Positions 8,381-17,749 of a stretch of 64,000 nucleotides of DNA are shown one piece after another. Both the position numbers and the translations under genes were made by a program. A model generated the notes under the pieces. That model worked only from the letters and a program-made list of their open reading frames with translations, did not search any database and was not told the origin of the DNA. How positions within the stretch are numbered: the stretch's first letter is position 1; every line of letters begins with the position of its first letter. This DNA is from UBA3206 sp963623875 (GTDB lineage: Bacteria; Bacillota_I; Bacilli_A; Acholeplasmatales; Anaeroplasmataceae), in NCBI GenBank assembly GCA_963623875.1, contig CAVFNL010000008.1, positions 1 through 64,000 on the forward strand. The letters are read 5' to 3'.

Positions 8381-8776
8381 ATGTATACAACAAAACAAAA
8401 AAGTGTTTTAATGGAAATTTTAAAACAAAATAAAGATAGACTTTTAAGTCCTGATGAAATATTAAAAATGTTAGATGATGAAAACTTACAGTGTAGTAAA
8501 ACTACACTTTATAGATTTTTAGATAATTTAGTATTAACTAAAGAAGTAAGAAAGTGCTACAACCAAGATAACAATAGATTTGAATATCAATTAGCATTAG
8601 AAGATTGTTCTAAACACTTACATTTAAAATGTAAAGGTTGTGGAGTTGTAATACATCTTTGCTGTAAAGAGACAGAAGAATATTTGGCACATATATCAGA
8701 AGAACATGGATTTTTAATTGATAATTATGAATCTACAATCTACGGATTATGCCCTAAATGCAGGGGGATTAAATAA
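8381..8776 (+). CDS. Fur-family metalloregulator (Zur-like)
   Basis: A 131-aa Fur-superfamily repressor. Residues 1-75 form the winged helix (recognition part CSKTTLYRFLDNL). The rest is the metal-binding dimer domain with HLHLKCKGCG at 79-88. Two CxxC pairs (Cys84/Cys87 and Cys124/Cys127) form the structural zinc site. His79, His81 and His92 are candidate sensory ligands. The H-x-H-x-x-C pattern and the neighbouring exporter favour zinc or another divalent metal over peroxide sensing, but the sequence does not settle the metal. The start codon follows TTGGAGG. The stop overlaps the exporter start by one base, so the two are co-expressed and probably co-regulated through 8343-8371. Confidence 0.85.
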   Translation: MYTTKQKSVLMEILKQNKDRLLSPDEILKMLDDENLQCSKTTLYRFLDNLVLTKEVRKCYNQDNNRFEYQLALEDCSKHLHLKCKGCGVVIHLCCKETEEYLAHISEEHGFLIDNYESTIYGLCPKCRGIK

Positions 8777-9660
8777 TGAAAGATGTAATTTTAGATGCAT
8801 TACTTGATTCACTTAAACTATTAGCCGTAGTTATAGTGATATATATATTATTAAGTTTTATTGAAGATAAAATTGCAAAATCAAAAAAAATATCAAAAGA
8901 AAATAAATTAGCACCATTAATAGGTGCATCTACAGGTATTATACCTCAATGTGGTATGAGTGTAATTGCGGCAGATATGTATATAAGTTCACACATTACA
9001 ATGGGAACTGTTATTGCGGCTTTTGTTGCGTGCTCGGATGAAGCTTTACCGATATTACTTTCTAAAGTATCTTCTACAAAAGATGTATTAATGTTACTTT
9101 TAGTTTTAGTGGTAAAAATTATATCTGGTTTTGTAGTAGGCTTTATGGTTGATCTTTTTGTGTCAAAAAAAGAACAAGAAGAACAACATCTAGATGAATA
9201 TAATTCTTGCGATGAACATATAGGATGTTGTCATCACCATATCGAAGATGGTCATGAAAAATGGCTACATAAACATATAATTCATCCACTTCTTCATAGT
9301 ATGAAAATATTTTTATATGTATTTGCAGTAAACCTAATATTTGGCTTTGTTGTATATTTTATAGGAGAAAATGTTATATCAAATTTCCTTATAACAAACA
9401 AATATATAGCTCCTATATTCTCAATGCTTGTAGGAATCATTCCTAACTGTGCATCTTCTGTAATTATTACCGAATTGTATTTATCAAAAGGAATAGCATT
9501 TGGTGCGATGATTTCAGGACTTATAATGAATGCAGGACTTGGAATGGTAGTTCTTATAAAGAAAAAAAGCATGTGGAAACAAACACTTACAATATTTTTA
9601 GTAATGATTTTAACATCACTTGTAGTAGGATATGCTTTATGTTTTATAATGGGATTTTAA
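8776..9660 (+). CDS. putative heavy-metal exporter, ArsP_2/DUF2899-type permease
   Basis: A 294-aa polytopic membrane protein of the putative 10-TM metal exporter family (ArsP_2, related to COG permeases). Two halves repeat the same signature: IIPQC at 55-59 and IIPNC at 221-225. Each is followed by a polar/hydrophobic helix pair, so the fold is an internal duplication. Between them is a cytoplasmic-looking loop rich in His, Cys and Asp (CDEHIGCCHHH and HEKWLHKH), a probable metal-binding segment. It is the second gene of the Fur-family operon. The annotation as manganese or arsenic transporter in related proteins is tentative; the metal here is unknown. Confidence 0.8.
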   Translation: MKDVILDALLDSLKLLAVVIVIYILLSFIEDKIAKSKKISKENKLAPLIGASTGIIPQCGMSVIAADMYISSHITMGTVIAAFVACSDEALPILLSKVSSTKDVLMLLLVLVVKIISGFVVGFMVDLFVSKKEQEEQHLDEYNSCDEHIGCCHHHIEDGHEKWLHKHIIHPLLHSMKIFLYVFAVNLIFGFVVYFIGENVISNFLITNKYIAPIFSMLVGIIPNCASSVIITELYLSKGIAFGAMISGLIMNAGLGMVVLIKKKSMWKQTLTIFLVMILTSLVVGYALCFIMGF

Positions 9661-9663
9661 TTT

Positions 9664-9699
9664 AATGGTGTCCAATTAAACGGACACCATTATTTTTTT
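9664..9699 (+). terminator. exporter operon terminator
   Basis: AATGGTGTCC (9664-9673) pairs with GGACACCATT (9682-9691) around AATTAAAC. A T-run follows at 9693-9699. Confidence 0.9.
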
Positions 9700-9734
9700 A
9701 TTTAGATAAAATCTAAGTGTAAGGTGGTGATGAT

Positions 9735-10979
9735 ATGTACATGTGTATAGACTTAAAAAGTTTTTATGCTTCAGTTGAATGTGTGGTTTTAGGGTATGAT
9801 CCTTATAGTGTAGCGCTTGTTGTTGCGGATAGTTCAAGAGGAGATGGCGCAATCACCTTAGCTGCAACTCCATACATAAAAAACTTAGGCGTCAAAAGTC
9901 GTGGTAGACTTTATGAAATACCTAAAAATATAGAATACATATGCCAAAAACCTAGAATGGATTTATATCTTCAGTATTCGTGTTTAGTATATGATATATA
10001 CTTAAAATATTTTTCAAAAGATGATATATATGTATATTCTATTGATGAAGTATTCATCAACACTAAGCCATATAAAAATCTTTATAAAATGCCTATAGTA
10101 GAACTTGCACAAAAAGTAATCTCTGATATCTATGAAAGTCTAGGATTAACCGCTACTGCAGGGATTGGTGAAAATATGTACCTTGCAAAAATTGCTTTAG
10201 ATATATTATCAAAACATAATAAATCTAATATAGGTTTTCTAGATAGAAAACTATATATAGAACATCTTTCACTGCATAGACCATTAACTGATTTCTGGCA
10301 AATAGGAATAGGTATAGAGAGAAGACTTAATAAACTAAAAATATATGATATGAAAGGAATTAGAGATGCTAATCCTGATATTTTGTATAAAGAATTTGGG
10401 GTAAACGCAAAGTACCTTATAAATCATGCAAATGGATATGAGGATGTAGAAATTGAAGATGTTAAAGGATATACGCCTAGAGAAAAAAGTATATCAGAAA
10501 GTCAAATTTTAGAAAAAAATTATACATATGAAGAAGGGCTTGTTGTTCTTTGCGAAATGGTTGATGATAAAGTGTCGGAGCTTTGTTCCAAAAAACTATC
10601 CGCCAAAGGAATAAGCCTTAGCATATCCTATGATAATAAAGTATTACAAGCATCTACAGGTGGAAGTAGAAATCTAACAGAAGCTTCTAATATATTTTCA
10701 TATCTAGAAGAGGAATTTAAAAGTCTTTATGTAAAAACAACACTTAAAAATATTCCTATTAGAAGAATTGGAATATCATTTTATAATTTTAAAAAAAATA
10801 ACGAAGAAAACTTATTCTCTGATATCAAAAAAAATGAAAGAGAAGAGAATCTTTACATAACTCTTGCAAACTTAAAGAAAAAGTATGGTAAATCAAAAAT
10901 ATTAAAAGCAGTCAGTTTGTATGATTGCGCAACAGCTGAAAAAAGAAGTAAATTAAGAGGAGGTCATAACCGTGAGTGA
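9735..10979 (+). CDS. Y-family DNA polymerase (UvrX/YqjW/UmuC-like)
   Basis: A 414-aa translesion polymerase. The catalytic carboxylates are visible: Asp6 (MCIDLKSFYASVE) and Asp104-Glu105 in YSIDEVFI. The fingers/palm part is followed by helix-hairpin-helix thumb sequence near 190-210 and a little-finger region at about 245-350. The length and the following YolD-like gene make it the UvrX/UmuC branch rather than DinB proper. AAGGTGGTGAT lies before ATG 9735. The C-terminus overlaps the next gene by 8 nt. I see no canonical Gram-positive SOS box upstream. An inverted repeat TTAGAT-AAA-ATCTAA (9702-9716) sits 18 nt before the start instead. Confidence 0.9.
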   Translation: MYMCIDLKSFYASVECVVLGYDPYSVALVVADSSRGDGAITLAATPYIKNLGVKSRGRLYEIPKNIEYICQKPRMDLYLQYSCLVYDIYLKYFSKDDIYVYSIDEVFINTKPYKNLYKMPIVELAQKVISDIYESLGLTATAGIGENMYLAKIALDILSKHNKSNIGFLDRKLYIEHLSLHRPLTDFWQIGIGIERRLNKLKIYDMKGIRDANPDILYKEFGVNAKYLINHANGYEDVEIEDVKGYTPREKSISESQILEKNYTYEEGLVVLCEMVDDKVSELCSKKLSAKGISLSISYDNKVLQASTGGSRNLTEASNIFSYLEEEFKSLYVKTTLKNIPIRRIGISFYNFKKNNEENLFSDIKKNEREENLYITLANLKKKYGKSKILKAVSLYDCATAEKRSKLRGGHNRE

Positions 10980-11271
10980 AATGAAAGGAAGCCAATATAT
11001 GCCCTTTGATGCACTAGAAGGGTATAGAGAAGAAATATCAAAAAGAAATATAGTTTATATAGAAAAGCCATTAATATCTACTGATATGGCAGAAGAAATA
11101 AACAGAAAAATGGTTTTGTTAAAAAAAGGAGATATGATATCTTTTAAATATTATAGTAAAGGTTCTATAATGCACCTTACTGGTGAACTTAGAAAAATAG
11201 ATATTATCACAAGGCGTATAACGGTAAAAAAAATTGTAATTAATTTTGCGGATATCTTAGAAATATACTGA
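10972..11271 (+). CDS. YolD-like protein
   Basis: A 99-aa protein of the YolD-like family, known to accompany UvrX-type Y-family polymerases in Bacillota. It is thought to act as an accessory, UmuD-like partner. The family pattern is seen in MPFDALEGYREEI near the N-terminus and in the small beta-barrel C-terminal half (KGDMISFKYYSKGSI...). Translation starts at GTG 10972, inside the polymerase gene, with AGAGGAGGT just before it. The later ATG at 10981 has worse spacing. The 8-nt overlap implies coupled translation with the polymerase. Confidence 0.85.
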   Translation: MSEMKGSQYMPFDALEGYREEISKRNIVYIEKPLISTDMAEEINRKMVLLKKGDMISFKYYSKGSIMHLTGELRKIDIITRRITVKKIVINFADILEIY

Positions 11272-11332
11272 CAACTTGTGGAAAAAGGAAGTTTTTTATG
11301 ATACAATATATCTTCGTGATAGGAGGCAAATT

Positions 11333-14311
11333 ATGGATAAAATTGACATATCTACGATAAGAGAAAAAGCTACTTCCTTAGTAACACTTAATGATGGATA
11401 TTTATTGTATCAAGCACATGCGGCTACAAATATTAATTTATTACAGGATAAATCATTAAACTATCTTTTTGTGATTGAAGGATGTTTTAGTGATGTTGGC
11501 GTTGTAAAACTTTATGTAGGTGATCTAAATACTCATGGGAATTGTTCATGCATGGAGAAAGGTTTATGCAAACATGAAGTATGTCTTTATTTTGAGTTAA
11601 GAGATAGAGTTAATGAAATTCTTTTAAATAAAGAACTTAGATATTCATATGAATCTAACGTTAAGGTTGATAGATTTATAAACCTTGTATATAACAATCT
11701 AGTAAAGCCAGATTATCAAAATCTTGAAATATATCCTACATTAGTTCTTGATAATGAATACAAATTATTTTTAGATGTAGTAATTAATGAAAAAAAATTG
11801 AAAGTTAAAGATATCAAGAAGTTTATAAATGCAGTATTAAATGATGAAGAATACACATTTAATTATGATACAATAAAACTTTCTATGAAATCATTTAGTG
11901 AAAGAAGTAATAAATTAATAAATATAGTTAAATATCTTGAAATAACATTAAATCAAATAAAACTTGATAGTGCACTATTTGATTTGATTTATGAATTATA
12001 TAAAGATGAAATTTATGTATACAACGGATATTATTCGAAACTATATGAATTTGTTTTAAATGAATTTCCTTTAAAGATGATTGTAGAAAATAATAAATTA
12101 AAGATAGAAGATATATATTATAATCTTTTACAATCAACAGATTTTGATTATGTAATATATAAAGAAAAAATATATGTTATCAAAAATCGTGCATTATATA
12201 TCGTATTAGATTATTTAAAGAAAAATGAAGGATATATAGAATTTAGCAAGGATTCATACAATAGTTTTTTAGTTAATGTATACCCCTATGTTAAAGATTA
12301 TATAGATGGTGTTGAATACTGTTATGACTTAACTATAGATTCATACATAGACTATAGCGATAGTGTACTTAAAATCAATTTCAAATCAAATGTTGATGAT
12401 GAAATATCAAATGTTGAAAAAACAAATTACTTAACATTATTAAATAAATATGGATTTAATGAAGATAATAACTATTCGATTAAAAACTTTGATGCAATGT
12501 GTGAATTTGTTGCATATCACATAGAAGACTTAGCTAGATTTGGTAAGGTATACTTAAGTGATAATGTATCAAAAATTAAATCTTTAAAACAAGAACATAT
12601 CACGTTTAAACTCACATCAAATGGTGGTGTTGTAGACTTTATATATGATGATTCTATCTATAGCGTTGATGATATAAATAAGATGATATTATCATATAAA
12701 GAAGGTAAGAAGTATATTGAATTAAAAGGAAATACTATTGAACTTAATTATGAAGAATTAAAAGACCTAGTAAATATTTTAGATGATTTAGAATTAGATA
12801 AAGTGGATTTTAAAAATATTAAGCTTTATGAAGCTTATTATTTAAACACAAAATATAAAAAATATATTAAACCATCTGAAGAACTCGAGACATTCTATAA
12901 TGATATGGTTAACTATAATTCTTATGATATAAAAATAAATGATAGTATTAAAAACATATTAAGAGATTACCAAATATCTGGAGTTAAATGGCTAAAAGTA
13001 TTATCATCTTATGGATTAGGAGGGGTTTTAGCGGATGATATGGGACTTGGTAAGACGCTACAATTAATAAGTCTTATTGATTCAACCAAACGTGATAAGC
13101 CAATACTTATAGTTTCACCTACATCTCTTATATTCAACTGGGGACAAGAATTTAAGAAATTTGCGCCTCATATACCATATGAAATAATGTATGATAGGAA
13201 TAGAGAAGATAATGTTGTGCAGGATGCTATAGATAACAACAAAGTATTGATTATTTCTTATGAAGCCCTTCGCGCTGATATTTCAAAATATAAAGATAAG
13301 AAATTTAAGATGATGATAATAGATGAAGCACAATTTATTAAAAATCCTGATGCCTTAAAAACTATAGCAGTAAAAAGTATTAATGCGGACATAAAAATTG
13401 CGCTTACAGGAACTCCTATTGAAAATAGCCTACAAGATTTATGGTCTATATTTGATTTTGTATTACCAGGATATTTAGGAAAGAAGAATCACTTCTTACA
13501 AGAATATGATAATTATCAACAATCAAGTAATGTTCTTTTAATGTTAAACAAAAGAATACAACCATTTATCTTACGTAGACTTAAGACTGATGTATTAGAT
13601 CTAGAAGAAAAGATTGAAACCATATCTTATAGCATTATGAGTAAGGAAGAAAAAGATTTGTATCATTCTTACTTAGCTGATGCAAAAGCTGATTTAACAA
13701 AAGAAGGCTATAAGATGACAAAAGTATTAAGCGTTCTTACAAGGCTTAGAGAACTTGCATGTGAACCTAGATTGTTTTTAGATAATATAGATAATATAAA
13801 GAATTCAAAAATGGATTTATTAATGGAAATAGTGGATGAAAAAATATCAGATGGACATAAGATTCTATTATTCTCTCAATTTACATCAATATTTTCTTTT
13901 ATTGAAGAAAGACTTAAAGAAAAACATATTTCATATCTAACATTTACAGGTCAAACTAAATCACTTGATAGAGCAATGCTTGTAGAAAAGTTTAATACAG
14001 ATGATAGTATTAAAATTTTCTTAATTTCACTTAAAGCTGGAGGCACAGGATTAAATCTTACTGCAGCTGATACTGTAATTCATTATGATCCTTGGTGGAA
14101 TAATGCTGTAATGAATCAAGCAACAGACAGATGTTATAGACTAGGACAAACAAAAGTTGTACATGAAATTAAGATAGTCGCAAAAGACACAATTGAAGAG
14201 CGTATTTTAGAATTACAAAATAAAAAGAATAATTTATTTAATAGTGTTATTAGTGAAGATGAAATTATTAAGAAAATTACATTAGATGATTTGAAAGGAT
14301 TATTTGAATGA
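11333..14311 (+). CDS. SWIM zinc-finger SNF2-family helicase/ATPase
   Basis: A 992-aa bacterial SNF2-type DNA translocase. The N-terminus carries a SWIM zinc finger, CxC...CxH (Cys71, Cys73, Cys79, His81). A long poorly conserved middle follows, then the two RecA-like lobes. Walker A is DDMGLGKT at 568-575, Walker B is DEAQ at 664-667, then TGTPIEN, and in lobe 2 GGTGLNLTAAD and the arginine-finger block QATDRCYRLGQ. Such proteins remodel DNA-bound complexes (compare RapA); the exact target is unknown. The ATG at 11333 follows AGGAGG; the frame opens 19 codons earlier without an SD. The stop overlaps yfcE by 4 nt (ATGA), so they are coupled. Confidence 0.93.
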   Translation: MDKIDISTIREKATSLVTLNDGYLLYQAHAATNINLLQDKSLNYLFVIEGCFSDVGVVKLYVGDLNTHGNCSCMEKGLCKHEVCLYFELRDRVNEILLNKELRYSYESNVKVDRFINLVYNNLVKPDYQNLEIYPTLVLDNEYKLFLDVVINEKKLKVKDIKKFINAVLNDEEYTFNYDTIKLSMKSFSERSNKLINIVKYLEITLNQIKLDSALFDLIYELYKDEIYVYNGYYSKLYEFVLNEFPLKMIVENNKLKIEDIYYNLLQSTDFDYVIYKEKIYVIKNRALYIVLDYLKKNEGYIEFSKDSYNSFLVNVYPYVKDYIDGVEYCYDLTIDSYIDYSDSVLKINFKSNVDDEISNVEKTNYLTLLNKYGFNEDNNYSIKNFDAMCEFVAYHIEDLARFGKVYLSDNVSKIKSLKQEHITFKLTSNGGVVDFIYDDSIYSVDDINKMILSYKEGKKYIELKGNTIELNYEELKDLVNILDDLELDKVDFKNIKLYEAYYLNTKYKKYIKPSEELETFYNDMVNYNSYDIKINDSIKNILRDYQISGVKWLKVLSSYGLGGVLADDMGLGKTLQLISLIDSTKRDKPILIVSPTSLIFNWGQEFKKFAPHIPYEIMYDRNREDNVVQDAIDNNKVLIISYEALRADISKYKDKKFKMMIIDEAQFIKNPDALKTIAVKSINADIKIALTGTPIENSLQDLWSIFDFVLPGYLGKKNHFLQEYDNYQQSSNVLLMLNKRIQPFILRRLKTDVLDLEEKIETISYSIMSKEEKDLYHSYLADAKADLTKEGYKMTKVLSVLTRLRELACEPRLFLDNIDNIKNSKMDLLMEIVDEKISDGHKILLFSQFTSIFSFIEERLKEKHISYLTFTGQTKSLDRAMLVEKFNTDDSIKIFLISLKAGGTGLNLTAADTVIHYDPWWNNAVMNQATDRCYRLGQTKVVHEIKIVAKDTIEERILELQNKKNNLFNSVISEDEIIKKITLDDLKGLFE

Positions 14312-14844
14312 GATATTTAGTTATTTCTGATTTGCATGGGGATGCAGATTGCACAAAAAAAGTTTTAGATATTTATAAACAAGAAAAGTTTGATAAAATT
14401 TTATGCTTAGGTGATATTTTATATCATGGACCTAGAAATGATTTACCAAAATGTTATAACCCTAAGGAATGCATTAAACTTTTAAACGAAGTAAAAGATG
14501 ATATTATTGCGGTAAGAGGAAACTGTGATGCATATGTAGATCAAATGGTTTTAAATTTCCATATTTTTGATGAATATGAATTTAATCTTGCAGGAAAAAG
14601 AATAATAATGACACATGGTCATATAATAAATCCTAACCAATATTTAAATATAGCAGAAGGGGTTGTTCTATATGGTCATACTCATATTCATAAATGTGAT
14701 ATCATAAATAATGTTAAATATTTAAATCCAGGTTCAACATCCCTTCCAAAAGGTGGGCAAAAACAAAGTTATGCAATATTAGATGAGACATCATTTGTTG
14801 TTTATGACTTTATGCAAAACGAACTTTTAAGAATTGAATTATAG
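14308..14844 (+). CDS. yfcE: YfcE-type metallophosphodiesterase
   Basis: A 178-aa calcineurin-like phosphoesterase with the full two-metal ligand set. Asp8 and His10 are in SDLHGD, followed by GDILYHG, RGNCD, THGH and YGHTHIH. YfcE-family enzymes hydrolyse phosphodiesters such as bis-pNPP; the natural substrate is not established. It overlaps the helicase gene by 4 nt and ends just before a strong terminator, so it closes the transcription unit. Confidence 0.9.
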   Translation: MRYLVISDLHGDADCTKKVLDIYKQEKFDKILCLGDILYHGPRNDLPKCYNPKECIKLLNEVKDDIIAVRGNCDAYVDQMVLNFHIFDEYEFNLAGKRIIMTHGHIINPNQYLNIAEGVVLYGHTHIHKCDIINNVKYLNPGSTSLPKGGQKQSYAILDETSFVVYDFMQNELLRIEL

Positions 14845-14848
14845 AATT

Positions 14849-14879
14849 AGCAAGCACCTTTTTGGGTGCTTGTTTTTTT
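14849..14879 (+). terminator. terminator after yfcE
   Basis: CAAGCACC (14851-14858) pairs with GGTGCTTG (14865-14872), then seven T. Confidence 0.93.
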
Positions 14880-14934
14880 GTCTATATTTATTGAATAATA
14901 AATGATATAATAAAATTATTGTATGGGGTGTAAT

Positions 14935-16695
14935 ATGAAAGAGTTTTTTAAAAAGTTTAAAAGTGATTTTAATTATATATGCGCATTAGCTATAGTTTTT
15001 TCAGCATTAGGTTGGGTTGTTGAAAATACGTTTAGAGTTATTGCGAATGGTAAAATTGATAATAGATTTCATATATTACCATTTATTCCTGTTTATGGGT
15101 TTATATCATTTGCTGTATATATTCTTGGAAGCCCCGATGATAAGAAGTTTTTTGGCTATAAAATTACAAAAAATAAAATTCTATCAAATATAATCTATAT
15201 TTTAACACTTGCTTTTTTTGTAACATTTGGTGAATTAATAGTAGGAAATACAATAGAATATTTATGTGGCGCAAAGCTATGGAATTATAATAATATTCCA
15301 CTTCATTGGACTAGATATACATCAGTGCCTACAACTGTGGCGTTTAGTGTTGGGGGATATTTAATTTTAAAAATATTTTACTATCCTTTCTTAAATTATT
15401 TAAAAGAAAATTTTACTTCTAAACAACTTTTTGGCGCAACTATTTTTTATGCAATACTTTTAACTGATATGGTATATATGCTAATAATTACTGGAATAAA
15501 AGGTAAAGGGCAAGTATATTGGCAAGTTAACTTAAAAGATGGAAGTCTTGATATTTTAACTATTATAGATATTGTAATATTCGCAGTTTTTAATGTTTAC
15601 TTAATTTTATTTATAATAGTTAATATGCGATATTTTAGTAGAAAAAAACTTACAATAACTAAAAAAGAAAAGAAAGCTTATATAGCACTTTTGCTATATG
15701 GTGGTGATAATGATTTCAATGAAACTTTTGAATCAATAAATATGTCAGATTATCCACTAGATAAAATGGATATTTATATAGTTTCATCGAAAGAATGCAA
15801 TTATAAATTAAAATTTAATACAAAAAATATATTAAATAGTAATGATGATAATCAATATGATTTAGGACTTAAAGAAATATTTGATAGTAAAAACAATTAT
15901 GATTCTTTAATTGTACTATCATCGCATGATGTGGTTGATATTAATTTCTTTCTTCGTATGAGTGATGCGATTATAGAAGGATTTGATGTTGTTTCATCAA
16001 ATAAAAATAATATAAATTATTATAAATCTAATTTAGCCGCATCTATTAAAATTCTTGAATTATCAACTAATTATATAAATGATTGTAAGAATTATTTAGG
16101 CGAAGCTAACATTTTAAATGAAACAGGATACGCGATTAAATATGAAGTGATAGAAAAAGAAGGTAAATGGCCTTTTGGCAAAAATATTATTGATAGTGAA
16201 ATTATAAATTATGTTCGCACAAATAAATTAAAATCATGTTATCAGCATAAAGCAATATTTTATTCTTCATACGAGCCTAAAAATATGACAGAATTTGTAT
16301 CATATAATGCAGCACGAATGGAAGAAGAATTAAAAATAAAAGGAAGAAAACAGAAGAAAACATTTGCCGCAACTATTACATATGGACTTGTCTTACACTT
16401 TGTATTCTTCATAGTGTACAATTTATTACTTACAATATTTGGTCTATTCTTAGATATTAAATCAAAAGAAACATTAATGTATGCGATAATATCACTTATA
16501 GCATATTATGTATTAATGTTCTTCTTTGCACTTATAGTTTTATTCTTGGATAGAAAAGAAAGAAAGTCTATGAAGGGAATATTAAAAGAAGCCCTATTCC
16601 ATCCGATTTTTATATCACTTTATTTATTATCTTATATAAAAGCGTATTTAAAAGTGAGAAAAAGTAGGAAAAATAGTGATATAAAAAAGGCATAA
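14935..16695 (+). CDS. membrane protein: CmpB-type (DUF1113) domain fused to degenerate GT2-like domain
   Basis: A 586-aa three-part protein. Residues about 10-225 match the putative ABC-transporter type IV/CmpB family (PF06541): FSALGWVVENTFR, NRFHILPFIPVYG and VGNTIEYLCGAKLWNYN, with several membrane helices. Residues about 240-460 resemble a family-2 glycosyltransferase. There is an N-terminal Rossmann-like strand (KKAYIALLLYGG), but the place expected for the nucleotide-sugar DxD reads VLSSHDVVD. The place of the QxxRW motif reads YNAARMEE. Two to three membrane helices end the protein. I infer a non-canonical or inactive glycosyltransferase on a membrane scaffold. The ATG at 14935 has GGGGTG six bases upstream and TATAAT at 14906-14911; an ATG 12 nt earlier would lie almost at the transcript end. 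Confidence 0.7.
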   Translation: MKEFFKKFKSDFNYICALAIVFSALGWVVENTFRVIANGKIDNRFHILPFIPVYGFISFAVYILGSPDDKKFFGYKITKNKILSNIIYILTLAFFVTFGELIVGNTIEYLCGAKLWNYNNIPLHWTRYTSVPTTVAFSVGGYLILKIFYYPFLNYLKENFTSKQLFGATIFYAILLTDMVYMLIITGIKGKGQVYWQVNLKDGSLDILTIIDIVIFAVFNVYLILFIIVNMRYFSRKKLTITKKEKKAYIALLLYGGDNDFNETFESINMSDYPLDKMDIYIVSSKECNYKLKFNTKNILNSNDDNQYDLGLKEIFDSKNNYDSLIVLSSHDVVDINFFLRMSDAIIEGFDVVSSNKNNINYYKSNLAASIKILELSTNYINDCKNYLGEANILNETGYAIKYEVIEKEGKWPFGKNIIDSEIINYVRTNKLKSCYQHKAIFYSSYEPKNMTEFVSYNAARMEEELKIKGRKQKKTFAATITYGLVLHFVFFIVYNLLLTIFGLFLDIKSKETLMYAIISLIAYYVLMFFFALIVLFLDRKERKSMKGILKEALFHPIFISLYLLSYIKAYLKVRKSRKNSDIKKA

Positions 16696-16756
16696 AGATT
16701 TATATTTCTTTTGATTTTGAATTAAGTATGATATAATTTAGTAAAGGTGATTTGTT

Positions 16757-17374
16757 ATGGAATTTATTGAACATAAATTACTTACATGTCCTAAATGTGG
16801 CGCAAATAATGTGTTTGATATTTATAAAAGTATTAATGTATCGGATGATTTTTTAAAAAGAGAAGATGTTTTAACGAATAAAATTTTCAAGTACAAATGT
16901 GATAAATGTAATTTAAATACAACCATTTATTATCCGTTTTTATATCATGATAAGAACTCTTTATTTGTAATACAATTTGATCCTAAAAATATATTTGATG
17001 ATAGTTTAGGTATTAAAGATATGGATGTTTTTAAGGACTATAGATGTAGAATTGTAAAAAAATCATATGAACTTATTGATAAAATTTTAGTTTTAGAAAA
17101 ATTTGATGATAGGGTTATGGAAGTTTTAAAAGAATTTGTAATAGCATCTTCAAATGCTTCAAATGTGCTAAAATTGGCATTTGCTAAAACAAAGGATGAT
17201 TCATATGAATTTTTGTGTATTAATTCAAATGAAGAGGTAATAGGACTTATTCCTTTCAAAAAAGAGTTATATGATATGATATATGATAAATTTTATCTAA
17301 AACTTAAAGATTTAAATCCTTATGTTGTTGATAGAGATTTTGCGATTAAATTTTTAAATGAGGTTGAAATATGA
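16757..17374 (+). CDS. CpXC-domain protein
   Basis: A 205-aa protein. Residues 8-75 match the CpXC domain: TCPKCGANN, then YKCDKCN, then YYPFLYHDK, so two CxxC pairs probably hold zinc. The C-terminal 120 residues are helical, with the DDRVMEVLKEFV segment typical of CpXC proteins. The function of this family is unknown. AAAGGTGAT precedes ATG 16757, and TATAAT is at 16731-16736. It overlaps the next gene by 4 nt (ATGA), so it heads a small operon with the ASCH-like and RmlC-like genes and probably the GGDEF gene. Confidence 0.8.
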   Translation: MEFIEHKLLTCPKCGANNVFDIYKSINVSDDFLKREDVLTNKIFKYKCDKCNLNTTIYYPFLYHDKNSLFVIQFDPKNIFDDSLGIKDMDVFKDYRCRIVKKSYELIDKILVLEKFDDRVMEVLKEFVIASSNASNVLKLAFAKTKDDSYEFLCINSNEEVIGLIPFKKELYDMIYDKFYLKLKDLNPYVVDRDFAIKFLNEVEI

Positions 17375-17739
17375 AAGATTTTGAATTGTTTGATGAATAT
17401 AAAAAAGAGTGTGCAATTGATGCGGATTATGCAACATATGAATATGATAATGCTTCAGTCGTTGAAATATTAGAAGGCAGAAAAACTAAAGAATATTCAT
17501 TGTATGATACTTATGTTTTAAATCACGAACCATTACCAATTAAAGGGGATTATGCAGTAATTGTTAACGAAAATCTTGACGCAGTTTGTATAGTTGTGCT
17601 TGATAGTGTAAACATTTTAGAATATTCTTGCATAAAAGAAAAAGATGGCTTGTTAGATGAAGCAAAGGAGATGTCTTTAAAACTTAATTCTGAAACATTA
17701 GTTGTAGAAGAAGTATTTAGAGTTATATACAAAAAGTAG
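17371..17739 (+). CDS. ASCH-like domain protein
   Basis: A 122-aa protein resembling ASCH-superfamily proteins. It shows VEILEGRKTKEYSLYD, then PIKGDYAVIVNENLDAVCIV, and a VNILEYSCI strand, matching the usual order of a GxKT block followed by a PUA-like beta-barrel. ASCH domains are thought to bind RNA or nucleosides; some small ones are N4-acetylcytidine amidohydrolases. Here the domain is short and catalysis cannot be read from the sequence. The 4-nt overlap with the CpXC gene indicates coupled translation. Confidence 0.55.
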   Translation: MKDFELFDEYKKECAIDADYATYEYDNASVVEILEGRKTKEYSLYDTYVLNHEPLPIKGDYAVIVNENLDAVCIVVLDSVNILEYSCIKEKDGLLDEAKEMSLKLNSETLVVEEVFRVIYKK

Positions 17740-17749
17740 GAGGGATATT

